Assembly: GCA_026826555.1 (NCBI GenBank)
Contig: JAKSZT010053928.1
Span: forward strand, 3,354,691 to 3,418,690
Direction of reading: 5' to 3'
DNA length: 64,000 nucleotides
Source: Tolypeutes matacus
Taxonomy: Eukaryota > Chordata > Mammalia > Cingulata > Chlamyphoridae
Made by a program: the position numbers and the translations under genes. Positions within the stretch are counted from its first letter, which is position 1, and each line of letters starts with the position of its first letter. Below are positions 36,801 through 48,280 of this stretch, piece after piece. The notes under the pieces are model-generated. The model had not been told where the DNA came from. It ran no database searches and saw only the letters and a program-made list of their open reading frames with translations.

Positions 36801-38342
36801 AAGGGCTTACTAATCATGATTCTTGATATCTTGACATCAAATTTTTATCCAAGTGTGGGTGTGGCTTTGCGTTTATATGGTGGCAGTTTATAGAGAAGAT
36901 GGGATTCTACCTTATTAATGTATTTTAAAACTTGCTTTTCAAAAATGCATGAATTTGAGGCAGATATAGCAATATTCTATAAGAACTACTTTGTTCAGAA
37001 AACCCTCACAATGAGGAATTATATTTGACTAGGGGTATCCTCCCCTTCTACCTTGTATATTAGAAATCATGGTATGAGTTCTGCTTCCCACAGTCTTTCA
37101 ATATCTTACCTTCAGAATTGGGCATCTGACCAATAAGGAAGCGTGCTTATTTATTGTCACTTCTAAACACTAAATAAAATTCTTATTAATGCCAGATGAA
37201 AAAAGGAAGGTCCAAAGAAAATATCTAGTATGGTGCTATTTTAGAAAGTTCAAACATAAACAAAACTAAACTCTGTTATTTGGGCATACATACCTTTGTA
37301 GTTGACCAAAACTACAAAGAAAAAACAAGGGAAAGGTTAAAAAATATCAGGATAGTGATTACTGTTGGTGAGAAGAGGAACCCCTAGGAAGTCAATGTTA
37401 TTGGCAATGGTCTCCTTCTTAAGTTAAGGTCTGGATTCACAGGTATTCATGTTCTCATTCTACTTCATAACACAACTATAAATGTGTGGGTTTGTTATAC
37501 ATATCAAATTTCACTAAGTGAAATTACTGGATTCCATTCTGTTAAATAAAGGAGACATAGGAGAGCTAGTTACTGTTTAGCCATAAGAAATAGGTAGATT
37601 TATTTTCATAAATATTTAGAATGCCCCTTTCTGAATATCTCTCCAATTGCAATATCTAGAATTTCATATGGATTTTTTTAATTTGAATACCAATTAATTC
37701 ATGCAACTATAACAGCTGGTGGCATTTAGAGTCTAAATATTGCTTATTCTCAAGTGTATGCCTCATTAGAATCAGGTGTTGTAATCATCCATTGCTGCAA
37801 TAGATAGAAAGTCAACCAGAATACATATATAGTTCTGCATACTGCAGAGGGAATAATTTGAAAATATAATTTGTATGTAAGAACCTATTTTATTTATGCA
37901 TGTGATTATAAATTCTTTTTTATCTTTTAATAAGAATGACATGTAGGGAAACATCTGATTTTGTTTATATGAATGTTGTAAAGAGCTTGATAAGTGTTTG
38001 ATTGCATCTCTAGGAGGCTTTCCCCCAAACTCCCACCCCATTTTCTTTCTTAACATTATTTAGCAAATCTTTCTTCAGCTCTGTTCTTTGAGGCTCTGGG
38101 CACCCAGATTTTTCCACGTGCATGGTTGTGCCTTCATTTGACCTGTTGCAGGTAAAATTGCCTACTTCATAACTTATAGCCACCTCTTCAGTTACTCAAT
38201 TTTCTGTCATAGTGACTTATCTAAATTATTTTGTAAAATACCTTCTAACTTTATACTCTTTATATTGACTCAACCTGCTGAAAACGTTCTTACAGATAGT
38301 ATGTTTGAGAATATGAGTAATTTTTCTTTTTTCCCTACTCAG
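33869..38342. other. last ATF2 intron
   Basis: About 4.5 kb with remarkably few recognisable young repeats and no SINE of the types seen elsewhere. AT-rich and unique, without a gene. The final acceptor CCCTACTCAG precedes the exon at 38343. Confidence 0.55.
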
Positions 38343-38569
38343 CTGCTGATAAAGATGATAGTTCAGAAGATATATCAGTGCCAAGTAGTCCACATACTGA
38401 AGCTATACAGCATAGTTCTGTCAGCACATCCAATGGAGTCAGTTCAACCTCCAAGGCAGAAGCTGTAGCCACTTCGGTCCTCACCCAGATGGCGGACCAG
38501 AGTACAGACCCTGCGCTTTCACAGATTGTCATGGCTCCTTCCTCCCAGTCACAGCCTTCAGGAAGTTGA
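38343..38569 (+). CDS. ATF2: ATF2 terminal coding exon
   Basis: It encodes the C-terminal 74 residues plus TGA at 38567-38569: ADKDDSSEDISVPSSPHTEA, then a Ser/Thr-rich tail ending SQIVMAPSSQSQPSGS. The ALSQ and SSQ motifs correspond to Ser490 and Ser498, reported ATM targets in the DNA-damage response. Relative to human I see Asp for Glu in STDPALSQ. The tail is acidic/Ser-rich and probably disordered. Length and stop position match the 505-residue human isoform. Confidence 0.98.
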
Positions 38570-38669
38570 TTAAAAACCCGCAGTGCAACAGTTTTACATA
38601 CTCATTAGTGACTTCAAAGGGAAATCAAGGAATAAGACCAGCTTCCGTTTATGCAAAATTTGTGGTTGT

Positions 38670-38672
<3 letters not shown>

Positions 38673-38707
<35 letters not shown>
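38673..38707 (+). repeat. 35-base T homopolymer in ATF2 3' UTR
   Basis: An uninterrupted T-run about 100 bases after the stop codon. It is flanked by unique sequence and no SINE head, so it is not obviously a poly(A) tail of an antisense insertion. Its length may be affected by sequencing slippage. Confidence 0.9.
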
Positions 38708-38711
<4 letters not shown>

Positions 38712-40869
38712 GAAATTCAATTTGGCTCTAAAGTTGGTGTAGTAGCAGTTAATCAGACTGAAAAACAGTTTTTAATGTCTGGAAAAGACGGATTTTGTTT
38801 TTTTATAAATATTAGATTTGTTAATTTTTCTGTGCTCAATGTATAAATTGTATTATAATCCATTGTGGTTTCACTTTAATTTGGTGGTGTTCTTATAAAT
38901 GGGGGTGTTACTGAATCTCTTTTCCCACTTCCATTTCTCTTGACCACCTCTTAATCCTCAACTGTGATGGTATTGTCATTATATCATTTATACCAAAGTT
39001 CTGCATAGTCCCTGTTGACTTTGTAATGTTAACAAGGTCATAAAGCACTAGGCAAGAGAAAAATAGAAATTTGCTTTTAATCTTTTTTGCCTTTTACTTT
39101 GCACATTATGCAAAAGGAAGAATGTTGGGGAACACTTTTTTTTTAGTGAGTGATAACATGGTAAAAGACATACAGTGCTTTAATGCACATTCTTAATCTT
39201 GAACTAGTCAGTGTCGGTTTTTTTTTTAAGATTTTAAATAGACATGGATTTTGGAATCTTTCGTTTCAAAAATAACTCTTTCAAGTCTTAATTATTTACC
39301 CTACATTTTGAGGCTTAAAAAATGTGTAATTATAGAATGTACAATACAGGGTTATCAGATATCTAATACTTCTTTGGAATTGACTTTTGGGGGTTTTTTC
39401 AGACAGATTTCAGGTTACAAAACTGAGAAGTTTATGCATAATCAAGTATGGTATGGTTGCCAGAAAAACCTAAAATTACTACTTAGAAAATTTAAGGCTA
39501 TTTCCCCCCGTTGTCTTGTACTTGCGAGCTAACTTGTACTTATTCTTGTGAAAGCACTGTCATCTTTTAGTAGCAAATTTTGATAATGTTTCTCGTGGAA
39601 AAAAAAATCAGTATCTATCTTTAGAACAATGTAATTAAAATGTGGGAAGCAAGAGAGAGAGTGTGTGTGTATGTGTATTTGTGTGTGTGTCCTTCAGTAG
39701 TTTATGCCAGCAATCTTTGCTTGAATGTTTAACGATGCCTTCTGTGTGATGCTGGCCAATAGATGATTGCAGTTTAAAATGTCATTACTGTGCAGGCTTG
39801 GATAACAAACATTCCATGATGTAGTTTGTTTCTGATGAGATGATTTTAGGTACACTTTTCTCCTTAGCCAGTCATCTGTGGGATACTGAGTTTTCTAATG
39901 TGCCATTATCTATTTTTATTCTGCAGTTATGTTCAGAATACAGTACAATATTTTAAAATAGACTAAATTGTTTAAAATATATATATAAAAAGTAGTAGAT
40001 GTGTGTAAGAAAACTTTGTAAAATAGTTATGAGTCTACCCAGTAGCAACTTCCGGCATTCAAGCAGGATTCCATTATGTAAATATCTGTAATGCATTTAT
40101 GATAAGTTGTATAGTTTGTTCTGCATCCATACTACACTATTTGCTAAAGTCTCAGTGCCATCCCCTAATGAGACTGACATTTTAAAAGCCTGTATGGAAT
40201 ATCCTTGATAATTCAAGGAAATATCCCACCTGCCTAAGTTTCAAACTGGGAAACATTCAACTTATACAAAGGACATTTCAGGACTTTTAAGTATGAAGAT
40301 AATAGGAGTTTTATTGTTTGACTTATTAAAAATGAGAGAATTTTTAGTTGATACTTCTACTTCTAAAATTTATTTTTAACTGATTTTGTAATTTGAAAGT
40401 AATCAATTTCTAATCATGATTTTGCCACAGTTATGCTAAAGAGTTGGTCTCAAAGGCACAAAATATGAATAGCAAGAAAGCTATTTTTATTATAGTTTTG
40501 ATGGGTTAGGAAAAGCCTCATTGTTTCACTCTCCTAAGTCCTTCAGTACATTTTTCTTTCATCTTATTATTTATGCAAGTTAAAGTTCTTTGGTAACAAA
40601 ATTCTTACAACTGTAAAATAAAACTAAATCGATGTAAGAAGTCATGTAAACGGTTAATAAGCTTACAAAGGTAAGCAAAACTTTCATTGTAAACCAAAAT
40701 GTACTCAGCAAATAAAAATCATTATTAGTTGTATAAACACAACTTCCATTTTGACTTTCAGGATGCCACACTACTTCTGTACCTAGCATTTTGAGTCCTT
40801 ATATTTCCAATGTTACACAAACTGTACTGTTTTCTTTTATGTGCAGTTTGCATGAGTAAACCATCAGAG

Positions 40870-40875
40870 AATAAA
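40870..40875 (+). promoter_or_regulatory. ATF2: likely ATF2 distal poly(A) signal
   Basis: AATAAA in GAGAATAAATTC, about 20 bases before a plausible cleavage zone, with TTGCTTGTTCTT-type U/GU-rich sequence downstream. Coding-unrelated L2 sequence starts about 200 bases later. Confidence 0.65.
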
Positions 40876-41094
40876 TTCTATCTTTAAATTATGTTCATAA
40901 TTTGCTTGTTCTTACCTGTCTTTCATAAAATAGCCACCTAATAATGATTTTTTTTTCTTTTTGTGATGTTTATTACTTAAGAACCTGAGATTCTTTCTAT
41001 TTCTGTGATAAAATTCATTTCCTCTCGCAGACCTTTTAACTGCAGGGTGCTCAGACCTTGGTCTTCTTCATTGTATTCATTTTAACCCCCATCC

Positions 41095-41705
41095 ATATAC
41101 AGTGAGCCTTTAATTTAATTTACATCCCCAGCCCAGAACACTCCCTGCATTTCAGCTGCAGAGCCACGTGCCTTTGATGTCTCTTCTTGACCTCCTAATG
41201 AAACATCTTAAACATAACCGGTACAAAACTTAACTCCCTAATCATCTCCCACCCAGCCCTTTAACATGCTCCTCCTGCAATCTTACATACATCAGTTGAT
41301 GACAGCTCCATTCTTCCAGTTGCTTAAACCTTATTGTCATCCTTGATTCCTCTCTCCTCTCACACCCCACATCCAACCTGTCAGGAAATCTGTTTGTTGT
41401 ACCTTCGAGCTAATCCACATTTCAACAAATTCTCCCCACTTACACTGCCATCACCCTGGTCCATCCCCTCATCATTCCTCACCCAAATTATCACAGATGC
41501 CTTGTAACTGTCTCCTTGCTTCCAACTTTGTCCATTACAGTATATTCTCAACACAGCAGTGACAGTGATGCTTTTAAAACATAGGTTACAGCATGTCTCT
41601 GCTCAAAACCCTGGAGTAGCTCCCTATTTTACTCACAAGAACTGGACTCTCTACACTGGCTTACAAGGCCCTGGACAATCTGCTCCCCCATCCTGTTACA
41701 TCTCT
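41095..41705 (+). mobile_element. L2 LINE fragment, sense
   Basis: Readable L2 phrases in order are: GTCATCCTTGATTCCTCTCT, CACACCCCACATCCAACCTG, CATCACCCTGGTCCATCC, TTCTCAACACAGCAGTGACA, CTGCTCAAAACCCTGGAGTA and CTTACAAGGCCCTGGACAAT. It is degenerate and non-coding. Confidence 0.85.
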
Positions 41706-41965
41706 GATCTCATCTTCCACACTGTTTTATTCATTAAATGTCTGACTGCTTCTCGGGGTGTGAGACATTGTTCTAGGCACTTGGAATGCACCAGTGGTCA
41801 AAACACAATCTCTGCCTTCCTGAAGCTTACATTCTAGTGAGGGCAAAGGTGGTAGTGAGAAACACAATTAACACAGTAAATAAATAAATTGTGTATCATG
41901 TTAGAAGTGGTAAGTACTAAGTGAAGAAACAGACATAACAGTTTTGCTGGAGGACATGGGGGATG
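41706..41965 (-). mobile_element. L2 LINE 3' end, antisense
   Basis: The phrases TTGTTCTAGGCACTTGGAAT, AACACAATCTCTGCCTTCCT and GAAGCTTACATTCTAGTGAG are the reverse complement of the L2 3' terminus. It abuts the sense L2 fragment head-on. Confidence 0.8.
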
Positions 41966-44900
41966 ACATGTGGCATATCTCTTAGATGGAGCTGATCCAA
42001 GAAGACAATCACATAGCTATTTTTTATTTTAAGGTGGATACTACCTAATGTGCTTAATCTGCATTATGTGCCATTAAATGGAAGATCTCATGAAGACTAG
42101 TTGGTGCATTTCTGTAACAAATAAGGTTCACCAGCTAGTGAGGTATTAAAACATCAAACTCATGTTTGATTTGACTTATTTCAGAGGGCAGGAGAAAGAA
42201 AATGTCTCCATTGTACTTATTGTTAAATGTAGTTTTGCAAATTCTCCATCTATACAGAGTCTGAAGCCTGAGAGTAAACATATGTTTGTGAGAAAATAAT
42301 TAGGGGAGAATCCCAGTTTCTCTTAGACCTTTATCTTATATAAATATACACATGCAAACACAATGCCTAGAGAACAGGGTTGTCAAAGCAATCAGTTCTG
42401 AAATAGACATTTGAAAGAAATAATTTTTAAATCTGACAATCTTAAATTATCTTGTCCATTGGACAAGTTATTTTTGATACACTTGAAATTATTGTACCAT
42501 TTATGTCTGAGGCAGTTATGAAAAATCATTTTAAGACTTTTTTTTTTTTTTTTTTTTGAGGTACCAGGGCTGTATTTAGACTTATAATAAATACAAATGA
42601 GCTTTTTTGTTAACTCACATAGTTTAAAGAAAAAAGTGCAGATCTTTCTAGATTATCAATAACTATAGATTGAGACGTGGATGTTCATAGAGACAAAGTA
42701 TTAAGATCCTTGAGAGCTACAGCATCCTCCTATTTGGAAAACTTCTCACAAATTGTGGAATTAAGGTCTTTCTGGAGAAATAGTTCGTTCTACCACTTAA
42801 GCGGTGAATCGCAAATTATATGACCATAGAAAAGTGCAATCAGTAAAAGTTTTCCAAAACTATAGGACTTAACTAGTTCTGAGATAACAAAGGCCATGTG
42901 ACATAGAAAAATTCCAGTAAAAGAAAACGTGCATAATTTTTTCTATTATAGCAGTCCAACTCACCAATTCAAAATTTAATTGTAAAATAAGTTATCAAAT
43001 ATGCCACAGCATTCAAACCAGAAGAGTTATTTCATTAATGGGCCAGTGGGTTGCATTTTTTTCCCTCAAATGTAGGTGCAAGTTCTTCCACACTGGCTTT
43101 CTGAGAAGACTTATCGAGCTCATCCCCATCATCAGTATATCCTTGTCTTGGCTGCAGTGCCTTCCCTGGCCTTTTTACTTTGCATTAGATTTTATATTTA
43201 AAACAATCCTGAGCTAGAATGCTTCAAACAACAATTGGCATGGTTTTATCAGTCATTATCTTAGTTATTTGGGGGAGGTAGTTCTGATTCTAAATGTCAC
43301 TTTTAACCGTGAATTATGTCAAATAAAGTTTGTCTTACTTTATTCACTTAATTTTGCAGTAGGTTGTATTTCCTGTAAAGGGAGCCAAAAGACAAAAGTA
43401 TTCCCCCAAAAGAGCTCCTTTTAAAATTATTTTTCCTGCAATATTTTGTTTAAAAGCATGCAAATGAAGAGATGCTGTTTGTCATAGTTTGGAAAAACTT
43501 ATTTAATGGGGATTAGTTAGAACTTAAGATAGTAGAGTTGTCCATTAAGAGTTTCATAAGTGAGGGAAAAATTGCATTATGTGATGTTTATGAGGACATG
43601 AAGTAATCAATTCCATTATCTTCAAAAATAAACTCTCTTCATTATCCATTAATATTGTATTTTCTATTTTTGTTTGACTTCTTTTTTACCACTGGCAGTT
43701 TAAACATATGGCTAGTCCCTCTGTCCTTTTTGGGAGATTTGCTTGTTAAAATTCATTGTCCGTGAGTTTAATTAAATAACATGAAGGCAGATAAAATGAA
43801 TTAGGTAATATAAACATCTTAGCATGATTAATTTGGGCATTTAAAAATTTACTCAACAAGTAATTGACTTTCCCCAACTGCAAAATTCTTGGGAAAATAC
43901 CTCTTATTCAACTCAGCTAGTAGTTTCTGAGGTGGCTTCCAGGCCCATGAAGCAATCTTAGAATCATAAACATGCCAATAGTGTAAATTTTAACATACTG
44001 CAAGCAAAGCTCTTCAGATCTTTCTCATGACATTGAAGACCAAATCAAACTGTTTGCAATCTTTTTTTAAGGACTAGTATATATTTATAACAAGATAACA
44101 TTAGTAAATTTTGAAAATATCACAAAAACGCCTCCATTGTTATTTTCATTACAAAGTGGCCTATTTGTAGAAGTGCCTTAAAAGTAGTGAGCTATTTTTG
44201 AAAATGACATTAATAATTTAAGAACTTGAATAAAAATATTTGCATTCCTGCTATAATTATCTATTAGTGATAGGCATATATAATTAAAAATCACTATAAT
44301 TTAAAAATATCTTAGCCTCTTGTTTAAAAATTTCCCTGATAAATCTTACCCTAGAAAATAGAAAATAAACTATTTTAAGTTTGTCTTATTTTTCTCTTGC
44401 TGGTGAAAGTACTTATGTGTATTGGTCCACTAAATGACAGGCCATGGAAGAAAAAAATTTGGTCATTCAGTACAGCCATTTGTGCTGAGTTGTTGGATGC
44501 TACATGGGCAAAAGTAGAAATAAAGATGATAATACTACATTCAAGTGGGTTCCATTTGTAGAGACAACCTGTTACAACTCTGAAAGGAAATAATCAGACT
44601 AAAACTTATGATACAGGTTTTATAGATTCAGAAAAGTAAGAGAGAAAGCACATTGGATTTGAGCTGCCCTTAAATTATGAATGGGAATTGGGTACAAAGA
44701 AAGGCAAGGGCTAAGGATTGGATAAACAAATGTGTTCTGTTCATAGGATAGTGGAGAGAAAGGGGGAGTGTGTTAGGTTGCATACTAGAATAGGGCTATT
44801 TTATAGAGGGCCTTAAAAGTCAGTTTAGACTACAAAACAGGAAACTATTGACTTTCAGAAAAGGGACATGAGGAAAGTGGTGTTTAGGCAATGGAAAACA

Positions 44901-45040
44901 ATATGAAGGCTGGTCCACATGGAAGTCAGCTAAGAAGTTGTTGCTGTAATTCAGGCATGAGTTATAACCAGCAATAGGCAAGAAGGGCCAACAAGGAACA
45001 AAAGGAATAGAAGTAAAGAATGCTTTGCGAGAAATACTGT
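41966..45040. other. intergenic sequence downstream of ATF2
   Basis: Mostly unique AT-rich DNA. A T-run followed by GAGGTACCAGGGCTG at about 42539-42570 is a truncated SINE start. The stretch 44650-45010 resembles an old, unassigned mammalian repeat. No gene is seen. Confidence 0.5.
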
Positions 45041-45044
45041 GGTA

Positions 45045-45420
45045 GATAGAATTATGTGCCCCACTTTAGACATGTTCTTAATCCACATTTTTGTGAGTGT
45101 TAACCCATTATAGATAGGATCTCTTTAAGATGTGGCCTAGCTGAATGACATACTGGAGTCCTTTATGAACATAAAAAATTTAGACAGAGAGCCATGGGGA
45201 GGAACCAGAAGTCAACCCAAAAGAGAGCAGAGAAACCCAAGGATCACTGGCCAAGCAGACTACTGACTCCAGAAGGAAGCAAGGTCTTGCCAGCATGCCT
45301 TAATGTGGACTTCCTGTAGCCTTAAAACTGTAAGCCAAAAATTCCCATTGTTTAAGACATGCCATTCTGTGGTATTTATCATAGCAGCTCAGGCAAAACT
45401 AAGACAAATACCTGTAGAAT
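45045..45420 (+). mobile_element. MLT1-class MaLR solo LTR
   Basis: Sense-oriented MLT1 phrases run from GATAGAATTATGTGCCCCAC through GGATCTCTTTAAGATGTGGC to ATTCTGTGGTATTTATCATA, ending at GGCAAAACTAAGACAA. No internal retroviral genes are present. Confidence 0.7.
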
Positions 45421-45639
45421 TTGCAGATTAATAAGGGAGATGAAGAAAAGCAAAAAGTTAGAAGGCTCAATGTTTCAGGCTTGAAAGACTGGGAGAATGT
45501 TGGTGTCACTAGTAAGTACAAGGAAGTTGGGACAGTAAGTCAGTTTGAGAAGGAAAGGTGATTAGTGTTTAGGAAATTAAGTGTAACTGTCCAGGAAGCA
45601 CATAAAAGTGCAATAATAGCTTCTAAAGAGTATATATTT

Positions 45640-46555
45640 ATTTTTGGTTAGCTATGCTGCCAAAATACAATATATCAGAAATGGGTTGGCTTTTTCAGTG
45701 GGGATTTATTCGCTTACAAGCTTACAATTCTGAGGTCATGAAAATGTCCAAATCAAGACATCATTAGGTGATGCTTTCTTCCCAAAGACTGGCTGTCAGA
45801 GATCCTGGACTCCTTTCACATGACAAAGCACATGGCAGTATCTGCTAGTCTCTCCTTTCTCTGCCTGGTTTCATTGCTTTCAGCTTCTGGCTTCAATAAC
45901 TTTCTGCTCCTGTGGCTTTCTCCTGTCTCTGTGTTTTCATCCCATTTTTAAAGGACTCCAGGGGGTGGATGTGGCTCAAATGGTTGGGCGTCCATCTGCC
46001 ATATGGAGGGACCTGGGTTCGATCCCTGGGACCTCCTGGTAAAATAAAAAATAGAGAGAAGGCACATGGGCTGCCAGGCTCTGTGCCGGTGAGCCGCCAG
46101 GCCCCGGAAGCCATGCAGCAAGATGATGATGTAACAGGAGAGAGACGCAGGGAAGAGACAAGATGAGATGCTCCGAAAGCTTTGAAAACCAGGAACCGAG
46201 GTGGTACAGGTGGCAAAACACCTCTCTCCTACATTGGAGGTCTCCAGGATCGAATCCTGGTGAAGACTGGAGGAGGAGGATGAGAAGAGATGGCAGGAAA
46301 CAAACACAGAGAATTGCCCAGCGAATGGACACAAAACAGCAAATGGGGAAGGGGTTTTTTAAAATGGATGAAGTAAATAAATCTTTTTAAAAATGAAATA
46401 AAATAAAGGACTCCATTATGAGAATTAAGACCCACCCTGGGACACATCTAATTGAAATAACCTAATCAAAAGGTCCCACCCACAATAGGTTCACACTCAC
46501 AGGAATGGACCAGCTTTAAGAACATGATTTTCTGGGGGAACATATAGTCTCAAAT
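45640..46555 (-). mobile_element. MaLR-type LTR, interrupted by a dimeric SINE
   Basis: It starts with GGTTAGCTATGCTGCCAAAA and a GGGGATTTATT block, and ends near CTCAAATTACCACAAT. The body has the CTTTCTCCTGTCTCTG and ACCTAATCAAAAGGTCCCAC phrases of antisense MLT-type LTRs. The dimeric SINE at 45961-46404 splits it. Confidence 0.6.
45961..46404 (+). mobile_element. dimeric tRNA-derived SINE, long form
   Basis: The first head is GGGGGTGGATGTGGCTCAAA with box B GGTTCGATCCC. A GC-rich linker follows, then a second, more diverged head (GAGGTGGTACAGGTGGCAAA, box B GGATCGAATCC). A tail follows with AATGGACACAAAACAGCAAA, GGGGAAGG, AATAAATC and A-runs. The 11-base duplication AAAGGACTCCA is at 45950-45960 and 46405-46415, enclosing both heads and so showing that they moved as one unit. 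Confidence 0.9.
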
Positions 46556-46559
46556 TACC

Positions 46560-47780
46560 ACAATATTATTTACTAAGGCACTTACTAAAGCTCCTGCATT
46601 ATCTCATTTAATCAGCAATATAACCCTGTGATAGACTAGTATTGTTTTAGTAAGAAGAAAGAATTGATGGCACAGATTTAGGAGTTGATAATTAAAATCC
46701 TGAGAATGAATTAATTATTGTGAATTATTTAAAGGACAGGATGTAGTAGGAGACAAGCAGAAAATCAAGACTTGAATCATAGCAAATGATTATAAGAAAG
46801 AAAAGGCAGAAGAGCAGTTGTCAGAAGAGAACCAAGATAATACAATAATACATTTTTATACTGGTCTGTAATTTTTAAGTGCTCTCATAGATACTTATTA
46901 GGCATTATCCCCATTTTAGATAAAGGAACAACCTCAAAAGTTGAATTATTTGACCAAAGTCACACAACCAATAAGTGACAGGATCAATACTAATACCCAT
47001 TTTCTAGTCCCAAATTTAAGTATTCTTTCCACTATAGATCAGAAAAGCAAAGTTTCTAACAGAAGTGGTTTACATACAACAGAAAGGTCAAAGGATATGG
47101 AAATTTAATTAAATTGCCACTTAACTGGCAATAGAAGGTTTTTCATAACCAGTGGATATTTATTTTCAGTACAATGGTTGGGACAAATAACAATAACCTA
47201 GGCACTTGGGTTTTATTTCCCATCTGGGGATAGAAGAGAAGTCTCGGGCCCTCTTACTTTTGGAACTAGACCTCTAAATTAAATTGGAGTCCTAGAATGG
47301 CTACACACACAGACAGACAAAAGGAAGCTTGTCTGCTTCTGCCTAAGTTCTAAGTTTAAAAAAAAAAGTCTCCACTGAGAATGAAACCCTCCTGCCCTGT
47401 TCAGTTTGAGGTTCCAATATTTTAATGCACATTATTTGCATGATCTAGAAACAAACAAGCTGGAAAATTAATGATAACTTTTGGGCACAAATGAAAAATC
47501 TTGAGAAGTTAGCATTGCCTTAAACACATAATAGAAATGAAGAAAGACTGAAAATGAGCTAAACATCTAAACATTTATCTCAAGAAGTTATGAAAACAAT
47601 AACCAAGAAAACCCAAAGAAAGTAGAAATACCAATAAAAGAAAATAAGTGAAAATTAATATTTTTAAAAATAGGAGCAAGAAAATCCAAAGTTCGTTGTG
47701 TATAAGAGAGAAAGAGAAAGGAAGAAGAAAAAGAAAGGAAGAAAGGGAGAAACCTGGGAATGAAATTATTTAAAAATTAA
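46560..47780. other. intergenic sequence with a MIR relic
   Basis: The stretch 46860-47030 is MIR-like (ATTATCCCCATTTTAGATAA, GACCAAAGTCACACAACCAA). A GAAAGAAGAAA-rich tract is at about 47705-47755. No gene is seen. Confidence 0.55.
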
Positions 47781-47995
47781 AAGGGAGTGGCTGTGGCTCA
47801 AGCAGTTGAGCTCCTGCCTCCCACATAGGAGGTCCCTGGTTTGGTTCCCCATGCCTCCTAAAAACAGAAAAACAAGTGAACAAAGGGAAAAAACCAACTC
47901 AGGAGAGCCAGATGTAGCTCAGTGATTGAGCACCAGCATCCCTCATACCAGGTCCTGGTTCAATCCCAGTACCTAAAAATAAATAAATAAATAAA
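47781..47995 (+). mobile_element. dimeric tRNA-derived SINE, A-rich linker form
   Basis: The first head is GGGAGTGGCTGTGGCTCAAG with box B GGTTTGGTTCCC. A linker AAAACAGAAAAACAAGTGAA follows, then a second head (GAGAGCCAGATGTAGCTCAG, box B GGTTCAATCCC) and an AATAAATAAATAAATAA tail. It is the sense counterpart of 5573-5800. Confidence 0.75.
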
Positions 47996-48280
47996 AGAAA
48001 GGGATATGTTCAGTGTCCTTTTCTATTTACAATGTTACACTTCAGTAAAGTCTTAAAATTATAACAAAAAGGAAGCACAATGTTGGGAATGAAAAAAGGA
48101 TTAAATTCAGTAGAGATTTCAAAAGACAAAATAAAACTCCACAGCAATAATTTTAAAACGTGATAAAGAGAGAATTTCTTTGAAAATGTAACATTCAAAC
48201 TGTCCCCTTAAAACTTAGAAAATTGAATAAACCTGTAGTCAACCAAGATGGTTGAATCGTGGTTAAATACTTACCAAAGA

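Larger units (their letters stand above)
38570..40895 (+). other. ATF2: ATF2 3' UTR
   Basis: It begins right after the TGA. It is AT-rich with scattered ATTTA-type elements, a 35-base T-run and a GT repeat (about 39656-39692). Several AATAAA hexamers occur (near 40618, 40709 and 40870). The last is the best candidate for the distal end, giving a UTR of about 2.3 kb, in line with the long human 3' UTR. The cleavage site is inferred. Confidence 0.8.

Noticed and set aside
38583..38846. Frame with a long poly-Phe stretch after the ATF2 stop
   Set aside because: It is the T homopolymer of the 3' UTR in translation, with no protein features.
45960..46035. Possible tRNA gene (intact-looking boxes A and B)
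   Set aside because: The same head occurs a dozen times with tails, linkers and target duplications, so these are SINE promoters and not tRNA genes.
45893..46334. Three long minus-strand frames over 100 codons
   Set aside because: They are antisense to the dimeric SINE and its LTR host; the readable words come from the repeat.
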